The translations under genes and the position numbers were made by a program. Shown piece by piece: positions 28,273-39,263 of a stretch of DNA of 64,000 nucleotides (its first letter is position 1; every line of letters starts with the position of its first letter). The notes below the pieces were generated by a model. It was not told where the DNA came from and made no database searches. It was given only the letters and a program-made list of their open reading frames with translations. Source of the DNA: Lysobacter ciconiae (GTDB lineage Bacteria; Pseudomonadota; Gammaproteobacteria; Xanthomonadales; Xanthomonadaceae); assembly GCF_015209725.1 (NCBI RefSeq), contig NZ_CP063656.1, positions 1,409,001 through 1,473,000 of the forward strand, written 5' to 3'.

Positions 28273-29412
28273 ATGCTCCGAATCACTTCAGCCAGCAGGT
28301 TTCTGCAAGTGGCCTTGCTCGCACGGCGTTTTACCGCCGGCCTGCTTATCACCGCCACGCTGGGTGCCTGCACGATGACGGCCGTTGCCAACGCGCCTTC
28401 AGCCGAACCGTTGGATCAGGCCGGGCCCGAGGCCGTGGAAAACAAGATCGACCAATTGATGGCGCGCTATGACGGAAATGGGCCAGGGGCTTCGCTGCTG
28501 GTCGTTTGCGCCGGCGAGCCACCGATCCGTCGAGCCTATGGAATGGCCGACGTCGAGAACGCGATTCCTGTCACCGCGTCCACGAATTTCCGGCTGGCCT
28601 CGGTCAGCAAGCAGTTCACCGCCGCGTCAATACTGCTGCTCGCGCAGGACGGCCGCTTGAGCCTGGACGACCCGGCACGTAGATGGCTGCCCGAGCTTCC
28701 CGCCGCGAATGCGGGCGTCACCATTCGCCACCTGCTGACCCACGGTTCGGGTCTGATCGATTACGAGGACGAATTGCCCGACGATCTTGCCCATCAGGTG
28801 CACGATGCGGACGTACTGGCGATCCTATCCCGACAGGACTCGACCTATTTCCCGCCCGGCGGTGATTTCCAGTACAGCAACAGCGGTTATGCCTTGCTCG
28901 CGCTGATCGTGGAACGGGTGTCGGGTCAGTCGTATCCGGCATTCCTGCAGGAGCGCATCTTCCGGCCGCTGGGTATGACCGGCACGCTGGCCTATGTCGA
29001 AGGTGGGCCGGCGATCAACCATCGCGCCTACGGTTACAGCCTGATGGACGGCGCGTGGGTGCGAACCGACCAGAGTTCGACCAGCGCGGTGCTGGGTGAC
29101 GGAGGGATCTACTCCTCGATCGAGGACCTGGAGAAGTGGAGCGCCGCCCTCAGTGACGATCGCCTGCTATCCGATCAATCGCGGGAACTGGCGTTCGCGC
29201 CGGCGGTATCGACCCATGATCCGGCGGTTCATTACGGTCTGGGCTGGTACGTCGGCAAGGACCATGTATGGCACTCGGGCGAGACGATCGGCTTCCGCAA
29301 CGTCCTCGTGCGATACCCGAAGCAGGGTCTGGCGGTGGTGATCCTGAGCAACCGCAACGATCCGGAACCGATGGAAACGGCGCTCGCGATCGCTGCGCTG
29401 TTTCAGCAATAG
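28273..29412 (+). CDS. lipoprotein serine hydrolase (beta-lactamase/DD-peptidase family)
   Basis: 379 aa. Lipoprotein-like signal with LGAC (Cys33). Ser110-x-x-Lys113 (ASVSKQF), Tyr-Ser-Asn (QYSNSGY) and His-Ser-Gly (WHSGETIGF) give the complete SxxK hydrolase triad. Compact, without the C-terminal domain of its neighbour, so the two are not simple duplicates. ATG 28273 is 52 bases after the previous stop. Last gene of the rightward arm; bounded by a terminator at 29477. Confidence 0.82.
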   Translation: MLRITSASRFLQVALLARRFTAGLLITATLGACTMTAVANAPSAEPLDQAGPEAVENKIDQLMARYDGNGPGASLLVVCAGEPPIRRAYGMADVENAIPVTASTNFRLASVSKQFTAASILLLAQDGRLSLDDPARRWLPELPAANAGVTIRHLLTHGSGLIDYEDELPDDLAHQVHDADVLAILSRQDSTYFPPGGDFQYSNSGYALLALIVERVSGQSYPAFLQERIFRPLGMTGTLAYVEGGPAINHRAYGYSLMDGAWVRTDQSSTSAVLGDGGIYSSIEDLEKWSAALSDDRLLSDQSRELAFAPAVSTHDPAVHYGLGWYVGKDHVWHSGETIGFRNVLVRYPKQGLAVVILSNRNDPEPMETALAIAALFQQ

Positions 29413-29474
29413 GCGATCGCGGTCCAGGCGCGTCCGCGACACTACGCGCAGCATTGCAGTACCTGCAGGCATGA

Positions 29475-29496
29475 AAAAAGCGGCCTGAGCCGCTTT
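29475..29496 (-). terminator. bidirectional terminator between serine hydrolase and acnA
   Basis: 8-bp stem AAAGCGGC / GCCGCTTT (29477-29484, 29489-29496) with CTGA loop. On the minus strand it is followed by TTTCATG after six T, suiting acnA; on the plus strand by CTTC. Confidence 0.8.
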
Positions 29497-29541
29497 CTTC
29501 ACTATTCGGCCCGGCGATCAACGCCGGACCTGTGCCGTGAC

Positions 29542-32298
<2,757 letters not shown>

Positions 32299-32523
32299 GT
32301 GGGAGCTCCTTGTTGCGGATGGCGTGCGGGACAGGGCAGGGGAGCCCGTCTCCTTGCGATGTTCCTGGCGGTTTGCGTGCGTCGACAGTGGCGAGCCGCG
32401 GCAGGCGCTGAGTCCGTCGATATCGGAAGCAGCTTACAAGGGCAGGCGTGTTGATTGCGTCATCACGTTGATGAACACAGTGCCTCCGGATGTACTGTCG
32501 TGCAACGCCAAGTTGGCCGACAC

Positions 32524-32560
32524 AGTATGCCTGAAAAAGTATGTATTATGAGGGCATACT
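32524..32560. promoter_or_regulatory. inverted repeat in the vapBC promoter, candidate autoregulatory operator
   Basis: AGTATGCC (32524-32531) and GGCATACT (32553-32560) are perfect inverted 8-bp arms, with a further half-site AGTATGT at 32539-32545. A -10-like TATTAT lies between them (32544-32549). Toxin-antitoxin promoters are usually repressed by antitoxin-toxin complexes at such sites. Confidence 0.55.
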
Positions 32561-32576
32561 TGAATTGACGCACCCT

Positions 32577-32825
32577 ATGGACGTTACCGTTGCAGAGCGC
32601 GGCCAGATCACTTTGCCCAAAGCCGTGCGTGACGCGCTGGGGCTGAGCAAGGGCACCCTGCTGAAGGTCGAACTCGACGGCAGCCGCATCATTCTGAGCA
32701 AGAGTGTCGACGACGCCCTTTCTCGGGTGCGTGGCAAGTTCGAGCTGGACAGGGTTACGCCGGGCGCCGATGACGTGCACCCATCCGGTGACGGCGGATC
32801 GACCGACGGCGGATCCACGCGTTGA
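32577..32825 (+). CDS. AbrB/MazE-type antitoxin (VapB-like)
   Basis: 82 aa. SpoVT/AbrB swapped-hairpin DNA-binding domain in residues 3-45 (VTVAERGQITLPKAVRDALG, then LKVELDGSRIIL), followed by an acidic/Gly-Ser tail likely to wrap the toxin. Start at ATG 32577; an ATG at 32541 is open but falls inside the operator. Overlaps the PIN-domain gene by TTGA. Confidence 0.82.
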   Translation: MDVTVAERGQITLPKAVRDALGLSKGTLLKVELDGSRIILSKSVDDALSRVRGKFELDRVTPGADDVHPSGDGGSTDGGSTR

Positions 32826-33220
32826 TCGCGGTAGACGCGCCTGTCGTCATCGAACTGCTGAGCAACGGACCACAAGCCGATGCAGTCGAGTCCTGTCTGC
32901 GCCAGGCGCTTGTCGCTGGCCGGGTCGTGATCTGCAGCGTAACGCTGGCGGAAATCTGCGCGTCGCTGCGTGGCGGGTCGCAGGTGCAGGAAGCCCTTGA
33001 AGAGATGGGCCTCCATTTCAGTCCGCTGGAGGCCAAATCCGCGTTGCGCGCCGGCGAAATGCAACGTCGCCACCGACAACGCAGTGGTGCATCCGGACGC
33101 CTGGACCACTTCCTGGTCGGCGCCCACGCACTGCTCCAGTGCGATGGCCTCATCACCTGGAACGACACGTTCTACCGCGATTACTTCAAGGGCCTGAAAC
33201 TGATCGTCCCCCGGGCCTGA
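32822..33220 (+). CDS. PIN-domain ribonuclease toxin (VapC-like)
   Basis: 132 aa, TTG start overlapping the antitoxin stop. PIN acidic residues are visible: Asp5 (AVDAPVV), Glu in LAEICAS, Asp in LDHFLVGAHA, and Asp in ITWNDTFYRDYF. VapC toxins cleave tRNA or rRNA when freed from the antitoxin. The pair is a small type II module between acnA and hflD. Confidence 0.85.
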   Translation: MIAVDAPVVIELLSNGPQADAVESCLRQALVAGRVVICSVTLAEICASLRGGSQVQEALEEMGLHFSPLEAKSALRAGEMQRRHRQRSGASGRLDHFLVGAHALLQCDGLITWNDTFYRDYFKGLKLIVPRA

Positions 33221-33262
33221 TCGTGGACGCAACCGCGATCGCTGGTGCGTGCAGATCGCGCG

Positions 33263-33919
33263 TCAGCCACCCAGATGCGCGTTCACCGCCGCCGTCAGAT
33301 CGCGCCTACGCAGCAGGAAGTCCAGCAACCCGCCGCCGGACTGGCGCCACAGCACGGCCGAGCGGACCGCTGAGAGCAGGACGGCCCGGACTTCTGCGAC
33401 GACGGCCGGCTGGCCGAGGTAGTGCGGGTTGCCCTGCACGAGCACGCGCGGCCGCAGGTTGCTCAGCGTTTTGGCGTACAGCCCACCGAGCGCGGCGAGG
33501 ACCTCGGGATGGGCGACGCCCAGCTCATCGGCCTTGTCCTTCTGCGCGAGGATCCCGGCCTGCACTTCGCTGACCATGGCCATGTCGGCGACAAAACGGC
33601 GCTCCAGCTGGGTCACCGACAGCGTCAGTCGCGGCAGCTGCGCGTCCTTGGTCGTGCCGGCGAAGTAGTCGCGCAGCAACAGCAGCCCGGGCCTCAACGC
33701 GGCCGCCCCGCCATACACGTCGGCCACGGACGCCGCGTCGATCTGGAACACCGAGCTGAGCATCGTTTCCAGCACCGATGCCTCCGCCTGCCCGGTGTCC
33801 GCAATGCGCCGCACCTGCGCCAGCGCCTGGGCGAGCCCGGCAAGGGCCAACACCCGGTCGGACATGGGGTTGAAGCGGGTGCTGGGCGATGGAATGGCGG
33901 TGGATCCAATGTCGGTCAT
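33263..33919 (-). CDS. hflD: HflD-like lysogenization/membrane protein
   Basis: 218 aa. HflD family (DUF489): VLALAGLAQALAQVRRIADTG at the N-terminus, then LERRFVADMAM, NLRPRVLVQGNPHYL and a hydrophobic C-terminal half. In E. coli HflD interacts with lambda CII and lies next to mnmA, as here. ATG 33919 overlaps the mnmA stop (ATGA); Met19 at 33865 aligns with the E. coli start and is an alternative. Confidence 0.88.
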   Translation of the reverse strand: MTDIGSTAIPSPSTRFNPMSDRVLALAGLAQALAQVRRIADTGQAEASVLETMLSSVFQIDAASVADVYGGAAALRPGLLLLRDYFAGTTKDAQLPRLTLSVTQLERRFVADMAMVSEVQAGILAQKDKADELGVAHPEVLAALGGLYAKTLSNLRPRVLVQGNPHYLGQPAVVAEVRAVLLSAVRSAVLWRQSGGGLLDFLLRRRDLTAAVNAHLGG

Positions 33920-35064
33920 TCGGAGGCGGTTCTCAGACGTTGTTCGAGGGGAGCGTCGGTGCGCGCGATCACCGCGCCACCCAGGCAGACCGGTCCGTCG
34001 TACAGGACCAGCGATTGTCCGGGAGTGACTGCACGCTGGGGATTGGCGAATCGCACTTCAAGGCAGCCATCATCGCCCACCAGCACCTCACAGGGCTCGT
34101 CGGCCTGCCGATAGCGCGTCTGCGCGGTGCAGTGGAAGCGATCCGACGGCGGCTCGCCAGCGACCCAGTGTGCGCGCTCGGACCATAGCAGGCGCGATTT
34201 CAGCCATTGGGTGTCACTGCCCTGGTCCACATACAGCACGTTGCCCGCCACGTCCTTGCCGACGACGTACCACGGTTCCGCGCGAAAGCCGCGCACACCG
34301 CCGATGTTCAGCCCCTCACGCTGGCCAAGGGTGAAATAGAAGACGCCCGGATGGGTGCCGATCCGCTGGCCGTCCGGCGTGCGCATCTCGCCGCTGCGGG
34401 CGGGCAGGTACTGGCCGAGGAAGCTGCGGAAATCGCGCTCGCCGATGAAGCAGATTCCGGTGGAGTCCTTCTTGGCCGCGGTGGGCAGGCCGGCATCGCG
34501 GGCCATCTGGCGGATGGCCGGCTTGCGCAAATCGCCCAGCGGAAACCTTGTAGCCGCGAGCTGTTCCTGCCCCAGCTGGTGCAGGAAGTAGCTCTGGTCC
34601 TTGTCGCGGTCCACGCCACGCAACAAGCGATGCCTGCCGCGCTGGTGATCAACGCGGGCGTAATGGCCGGTCGCGATGAAGTCCGCGCCCAGCTCGCGGG
34701 CTGCGTCAAGGAAGTGCTTGAACTTGATCTCGCGGTTGCACAGCACGTCCGGATTGGGCGTGCGGCCGGCCGCGTATTCGGCCAGGAAGTGCGCGAACAC
34801 CCCATCCCAGTACTCGCCGGAAAAGTCGCGGAAATGGATCGGGATGCCGAGCCGGCCGCAGACCGCCACCGCATCGCGCCGGTCGTCGTCGGCGCGACAA
34901 TCACCGCTGTCGTCGTCCGCCCAGTTCTGCATGAAGAGCCCGGCGATGGGCTCGCCTGCGTCACGCAGCAGCAGCGCGGCGACCGATGAGTCGACACCGC
35001 CGGACATGCCGACAATCGTGCGCGGCCCGGCTGCGCCGCCGGTCGAGGGGCCGCTTGTATTCAC
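33916..35064 (-). CDS. mnmA: tRNA 2-thiouridylase MnmA
   Basis: 382 aa. Thiolates U34 of Lys, Glu and Gln tRNAs. P-loop SGGVDSS at residues 21-27. Catalytic cysteines lie in DVLCNREIKF and TGICFIGERDF. The GTG at 35064 overlaps the upstream NUDIX stop (GTGA) and fixes the start; the open frame further upstream is not conserved. Confidence 0.94.
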   Translation of the reverse strand: MNTSGPSTGGAAGPRTIVGMSGGVDSSVAALLLRDAGEPIAGLFMQNWADDDSGDCRADDDRRDAVAVCGRLGIPIHFRDFSGEYWDGVFAHFLAEYAAGRTPNPDVLCNREIKFKHFLDAARELGADFIATGHYARVDHQRGRHRLLRGVDRDKDQSYFLHQLGQEQLAATRFPLGDLRKPAIRQMARDAGLPTAAKKDSTGICFIGERDFRSFLGQYLPARSGEMRTPDGQRIGTHPGVFYFTLGQREGLNIGGVRGFRAEPWYVVGKDVAGNVLYVDQGSDTQWLKSRLLWSERAHWVAGEPPSDRFHCTAQTRYRQADEPCEVLVGDDGCLEVRFANPQRAVTPGQSLVLYDGPVCLGGAVIARTDAPLEQRLRTASE

Positions 35065-35537
35065 GCCTGCTGCAACAGCGAGAGCGGATGCCGCTGCCCG
35101 GCGAGGTAGTCGGCGACGGTGCGCCATACCAGCGGACTGCGATGACGATCCGAGGCCTGTTCCAACTCGTCCGCGGTCATCCAAAGCGCGCGGGCGATGC
35201 CGTCGTCGAGGGTGCGCGACGGATCTTCGCCGAGCGCCTCACCGACAAACGCAAAGCGCAGGTAATAGCGCGCCTTCCCGCCGGGCTCCAGCGCCGGCGC
35301 GCTCCATTGGTAGGCGCCGATGAAGGCGGTCAGGCGGATGTCCCAGCGGGTTTCCTCGCGGGCTTCCCGCACGGCGGCCTCCTGCAGGCTCTCGTCGGGC
35401 TCCAGGTGGCCGGCGGGCTGGTTCAGCACCAGCCGGCCCTTGGAGGCCTCTTCGACGATCAGCAGGCGGCCGTCGCGCTCGACGACGGTCGCCACGGTGA
35501 CGTCGGGCTGCCAGAAACGGCCTTCGCGGTAGCTCAT
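35061..35537 (-). CDS. NUDIX hydrolase (NudJ-like)
   Basis: 158 aa. Nudix box GHLEPDESLQEAAVREAREE(T) near residue 43 has all catalytic Glu residues. The order nudJ-mnmA-hflD with overlapping stops and starts occurs in other gammaproteobacteria, supporting a NudJ-type phosphatase acting on nucleoside or thiamine pyrophosphates. ATG 35537. Confidence 0.88.
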   Translation of the reverse strand: MSYREGRFWQPDVTVATVVERDGRLLIVEEASKGRLVLNQPAGHLEPDESLQEAAVREAREETRWDIRLTAFIGAYQWSAPALEPGGKARYYLRFAFVGEALGEDPSRTLDDGIARALWMTADELEQASDRHRSPLVWRTVADYLAGQRHPLSLLQQA

Positions 35538-36062
35538 TCAGAACTCATCGGAGCCGGGGCTCAACTCGGTTTCCATCGCGTCCGCGGTGGTGACGGCAGC
35601 GGCGATCGCATCCTTCAGCTCGGTGGCACTTGCATCGGCGGCGAGCTTCACCACGAACATCGCGATGTCACCCTGTTTCACCCAGCCGCCCAGGACCGAG
35701 TCATGGGAGTCTTCCAACAGCCGAACCGACACGGGAGCAGGGAAGCGACCGCCATCGACACGGTAGGCCGGCGACCAGATCTCCCGGACCCGGTGCGAGC
35801 CGAACTCGTGCACGGGGCTGCGCACGTAGGCCAGCTGGGTGCGATCGTCTTCCATCTCCAGGACCAGCTTGTAATCGCCGTCGTCGTCAACGTCGTGCTC
35901 GTAGCCGAGCTCATCCAGCTGCTTGCCGATCGAGACCTCGACCGCTGGCGCTTCAGCAGCCGCGGCCCTGTTGGATCCGACAGTCGCGTACTGCGCCGCC
36001 GCACCGCCGCTGACCAGCACGGCGGCCACCAGCAGACCGGCGACCTGTCTATTCAGTTTCAT
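35538..36062 (-). CDS. exported protein of unknown function, possibly YbjN-like fold
   Basis: 174 aa. Signal peptide VAGLLVAAVLVSGGAAA. The mature part (GKQLDELGYEHDVDDDGDYKLVLEMEDDRTQLAYV then GGWVKQGDIAMFVVKLAADA) is a small alpha/beta protein resembling YbjN/type III chaperone-like domains, but I do not recognise it firmly. ATG 36062; its stop abuts the NUDIX start by one base, so they may be cotranscribed. Diverges from clpS. Confidence 0.65.
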   Translation of the reverse strand: MKLNRQVAGLLVAAVLVSGGAAAQYATVGSNRAAAAEAPAVEVSIGKQLDELGYEHDVDDDGDYKLVLEMEDDRTQLAYVRSPVHEFGSHRVREIWSPAYRVDGGRFPAPVSVRLLEDSHDSVLGGWVKQGDIAMFVVKLAADASATELKDAIAAAVTTADAMETELSPGSDEF

Positions 36063-36148
36063 CAAAGTTGCCCTGATCAAACCGGCAATTCTGAGGCAGA
36101 GCCTGAAGCGCGTCCAATCGCGGAGGAAAATGGCGGGACCCGGCGATC

Positions 36149-36160
36149 TATAATGCGGCC
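36149..36160 (+). promoter_or_regulatory. perfect -10 box 6 bases before the clpS ATG
   Basis: TATAAT occupies 36149-36154. If used, transcription would start around 36161, the A of the clpS ATG, giving a leaderless mRNA. No good -35 is visible, and no ribosome-binding site lies between the box and the ATG. Confidence 0.5.
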
Positions 36161-36481
36161 ATGCCAAGACACACTGAAACCGAACATCACCACGGAACCG
36201 TCGCCGAGGTGGGCAGGCCCGAACTGGCCCCGCCGCCGCTGTACTCGGTGCTCCTGCTCAATGACGACTACACGCCGATGGATTTCGTGGTCGAGGTGCT
36301 GATGCGCTTTTTCCCGATGACCGCCGAGAACGCCACCCAGATCATGCTTCACGTGCATACCCGCGGCCGCGGGGTTTGCGGCGTTTTCACACGCGACGTG
36401 GCCGAATCCAAGGTAGCGCAGGTCAACGAGTTCGCCAGGCTGAACCAACACCCGTTGCTATGTACGATGGAACGGGCCTGA
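36161..36481 (+). CDS. clpS: ATP-dependent Clp protease adaptor ClpS
   Basis: 106 aa. N-end rule adaptor that hands substrates with bulky N-terminal residues to ClpAP. LYSVLLLNDDYTPMDFVVEVL is the specificity pocket; VHTRGRGVCGVFTRDVAE follows. ATG 36161. Immediately precedes clpA in the same direction, as in most proteobacteria. Confidence 0.95.
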   Translation: MPRHTETEHHHGTVAEVGRPELAPPPLYSVLLLNDDYTPMDFVVEVLMRFFPMTAENATQIMLHVHTRGRGVCGVFTRDVAESKVAQVNEFARLNQHPLLCTMERA

Positions 36482-36554
36482 ACTGCCGGCGGCGTGGAAA
36501 ATGGTTCCGGCACCCCCATCTTGGGATGCAGTAGTTACCGGAGGCACATGCCCC

Positions 36555-38834
36555 ATGTTCAGCAAAGATCTCGAGTACAGCATCGGCCAGTGCTACAAGC
36601 GCGCCCGTGAGGCCCGCCACGAGTACATGACGGTCGAACACCTGCTGTTGGCCCTGCTCGACAACCCCTCGGCCGAATCGGTCCTCAAGGCCTGCGACGC
36701 GGACGACCACCGTCTGCGCAGCGACCTGGAGGAAGCCATTGCCACCTCGGTCTCGGTACTCCCCGACGACCTCGACCGCGACACCCAGCCCACCCTGGGC
36801 TTCCAGCGCGTGCTGCAACGCGCCGTCTACCACGTGCAGTCCTCCGGCAAGAAGGAAGTGACCGGTGCCAACGTGCTGGTGGCGATCTTCGGCGAGAAGG
36901 ATTCGCACGCCGTCTATTTCCTCAACCAGCAGGACATTGCCCGGCTGGACGTGGTCAATTACCTGTCCCACGGCATCGCCCGCCACGGCGACGGCGAGGA
37001 CAGCCAGCCGGCCGATGGCGAAGCCCGCCCCGCGGAGGCCGAAGGCGAGGGCAAGGCCGACGCGCTGTCGGAGTTTGCCGTGGACCTCAACCAGCTGGCC
37101 CGCGACGGCAAGATCGATCCGCTGGTCGGCCGCCGCGAGGAAGTCGAGCGGACGATCCAGGTGCTGTGCCGGCGCCGCAAGAACAACCCGCTGTACGTGG
37201 GTGAGGCCGGCGTGGGCAAGACCGCGATCGCCGAAGGCCTGGCCAAGCGCATCGTCGACGGCGATGTTCCCGAAGTGCTCGCCGACGCCACCATCTACGC
37301 GCTGGACCTGGGCGCGCTGGTGGCCGGCACCAAGTACCGCGGCGACTTCGAGAAGCGCCTGAAGGCGGTCCTGGCGCAGATGAAGAAGATTCCCGAGGCG
37401 ATCCTGTTCATCGATGAGATCCACACCATCATCGGTGCGGGGTCGGCATCGGGCGGCACCATGGATGCCAGCAACCTGATCAAGCCGGCGCTGTCGTCGG
37501 GCGACCTGCGTTGCATCGGGTCGACCACGTTCCAGGAATACCGCGGCATCTTCGAGAAGGACCGCGCCCTGGCGCGTCGCTTCCAGAAGATCGACATCGT
37601 CGAGCCGACCCCGGGCGAGACCGTCGAGATCCTGCACGGGCTCAAGCCGCGCTACGAGACCCACCACGGCGTCACCTACAACGATGACGCCCTGCAGGCG
37701 GCGGTGGACCTGTCGGTCAAGCACATCGGTGACCGTTTGCTGCCGGACAAGGCGATCGACGTGATCGACGAGGCCGGCGCGCGCCAGCGACTGCTCCCGG
37801 AGGGCCAGCGCAAGTCGCAGATCGATGTCGACGAGATCGAGACGATCGTCGCCAAGATGGCGCGCATTCCGGCGCGGCAGGTATCGGCCACCGACAAGGA
37901 CGTGCTGCGCAACCTGGAGCGCAACCTGAAGATGGTGATCTTCGGGCAGGACCCGGCCATCGACTCGCTCACCTCGGCGATCAAGCTGTCGCGTTCGGGC
38001 CTCGGCAATCCCGACAAGCCGATCGGCAACTTCCTGTTCGCCGGCCCGACCGGCGTGGGCAAGACCGAGGTGACCCGCCAGCTGGCGTTGCAGCTGGGCA
38101 TCGAACTGGTCCGCTTCGACATGTCCGAGTACATGGAGCCGCATTCGGTGTCGCGCCTGATCGGTGCGCCTCCGGGCTACGTGGGCTTCGACCAGGGCGG
38201 CCTGCTGACCGAGAAGATCGTCAAGACCCCCCACTGCGTGCTGCTGCTGGACGAGGTGGAGAAGGCCCATCCGGACATCTTCAACATCCTGCTGCAGGTC
38301 ATGGACCGCGGGGCGCTGACCGACACCAACGGCCGCGAGGCGAACTTCCGCAACGTGATCCTGGTGATGACCACCAACGCCGGCGCCGCCCTGGCATCGC
38401 GACGGACCATCGGCTTCACCCGCCAGGACCACAGCTCCGACGCCATGGAAGCCATCCGCAAGGCGTTCACGCCGGAGTTCCGCAACCGCCTGGACGCGGT
38501 GGTGCAATTCGACGCACTGGGCTTCGAGCACATCCTGCGCGTGGTGGACAAGTTCCTGATCGAGCTGGAAGCCCAGCTGCAGGAGAAGGGCGTGACGCTG
38601 TCGACCACGCCGGAAGCGCGCGAGTGGCTGGCCCAGCACGGCTTCGACCCGCAGATGGGCGCGCGGCCGATGGCACGGGTGATCCAGGACAGGATCAAGC
38701 GCCCGCTGGCCGACGAGCTGCTGTTTGGCAAGCTGATGAACGGCGGCCGCGTCAGCGTGGAGGTCAAGGACGACGAGCTGGTGATCGACTCGCGCTCGGA
38801 GCCGGAGAAGTTGCTGCCGGCTTCGGTGGAGTAA
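36555..38834 (+). CDS. clpA: ATP-dependent Clp protease ATP-binding subunit ClpA
   Basis: 759 aa (E. coli 758). Clp_N repeats (residues 1-150), then AAA-1 with GEAGVGKT and LFIDEIHT, and AAA-2 with GPTGVGKT and LLDEVEKAH. It unfolds substrates for ClpP. Start at ATG 36555 (MFSKDLEYSIGQCYKRAREA), the conserved ClpA N-terminus; 18 upstream codons are open but not family-like. Confidence 0.97.
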   Translation: MFSKDLEYSIGQCYKRAREARHEYMTVEHLLLALLDNPSAESVLKACDADDHRLRSDLEEAIATSVSVLPDDLDRDTQPTLGFQRVLQRAVYHVQSSGKKEVTGANVLVAIFGEKDSHAVYFLNQQDIARLDVVNYLSHGIARHGDGEDSQPADGEARPAEAEGEGKADALSEFAVDLNQLARDGKIDPLVGRREEVERTIQVLCRRRKNNPLYVGEAGVGKTAIAEGLAKRIVDGDVPEVLADATIYALDLGALVAGTKYRGDFEKRLKAVLAQMKKIPEAILFIDEIHTIIGAGSASGGTMDASNLIKPALSSGDLRCIGSTTFQEYRGIFEKDRALARRFQKIDIVEPTPGETVEILHGLKPRYETHHGVTYNDDALQAAVDLSVKHIGDRLLPDKAIDVIDEAGARQRLLPEGQRKSQIDVDEIETIVAKMARIPARQVSATDKDVLRNLERNLKMVIFGQDPAIDSLTSAIKLSRSGLGNPDKPIGNFLFAGPTGVGKTEVTRQLALQLGIELVRFDMSEYMEPHSVSRLIGAPPGYVGFDQGGLLTEKIVKTPHCVLLLDEVEKAHPDIFNILLQVMDRGALTDTNGREANFRNVILVMTTNAGAALASRRTIGFTRQDHSSDAMEAIRKAFTPEFRNRLDAVVQFDALGFEHILRVVDKFLIELEAQLQEKGVTLSTTPEAREWLAQHGFDPQMGARPMARVIQDRIKRPLADELLFGKLMNGGRVSVEVKDDELVIDSRSEPEKLLPASVE

Positions 38835-38894
38835 GGGACTACCGTCCGGGTCGACGCCGTCATGGCCGACCCGGCATCCCGATCTGGAGTCATA

Positions 38895-38923
38895 AAAAAG
38901 GCGGCCACTGGCCGCCTTTTTTT
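38895..38923 (+). terminator. bidirectional rho-independent terminator between clpA and infA
   Basis: 12-bp stem AAAAAGGCGGCC / GGCCGCCTTTTT (38895-38906, 38910-38921) with ACT loop, T-rich on both strands, so it can end both clpA and the convergent infA. Confidence 0.92.
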
Positions 38924-38941
38924 GCGTCGTACCCGCCGCGA

Positions 38942-39160
38942 TTACTTGTTGCGGTAGGTGATGCGCCCCTTGGTGAGGTCGTACGGGGTCATCTCCACTT
39001 TTACCTTGTCGCCGGTCAGGATGCGGATGTAGTTCTTGCGCATCCGGCCTGAAATGTGGGCGATGATCTCGTGCCCGTTTTCGAGGCGCACGCGGAACAG
39101 GGTGTTCGGAAGGGTTTCCGCCACCGTGCCCTCGAATTCGATCACGTCGTCTTTTGCCAT
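38942..39160 (-). CDS. infA: translation initiation factor IF-1
   Basis: 72 aa, exact family length. OB-fold S1 domain: MAKDDVIEFEGTVAETLPNT, VRLENGHEIIAHISGRMRKN, IRILTGDKVKVEM. ATG 39160. Convergent with clpA. Confidence 0.97.
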   Translation of the reverse strand: MAKDDVIEFEGTVAETLPNTLFRVRLENGHEIIAHISGRMRKNYIRILTGDKVKVEMTPYDLTKGRITYRNK

Positions 39161-39263
39161 GTGTTTCCTGTATCACTCGAATGGCGGCGCAACAATGCGG
39201 CCGCGAAGCCCGGCATTCTGACACGATCAGGCCGACCACGCAAAACTGGCGCGGATTTCCTGT

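Noticed and set aside
36423..39239. 938-codon open frame opposite clpA and infA region
   Set aside because: Antisense to ClpA for almost all of its length; no motif.
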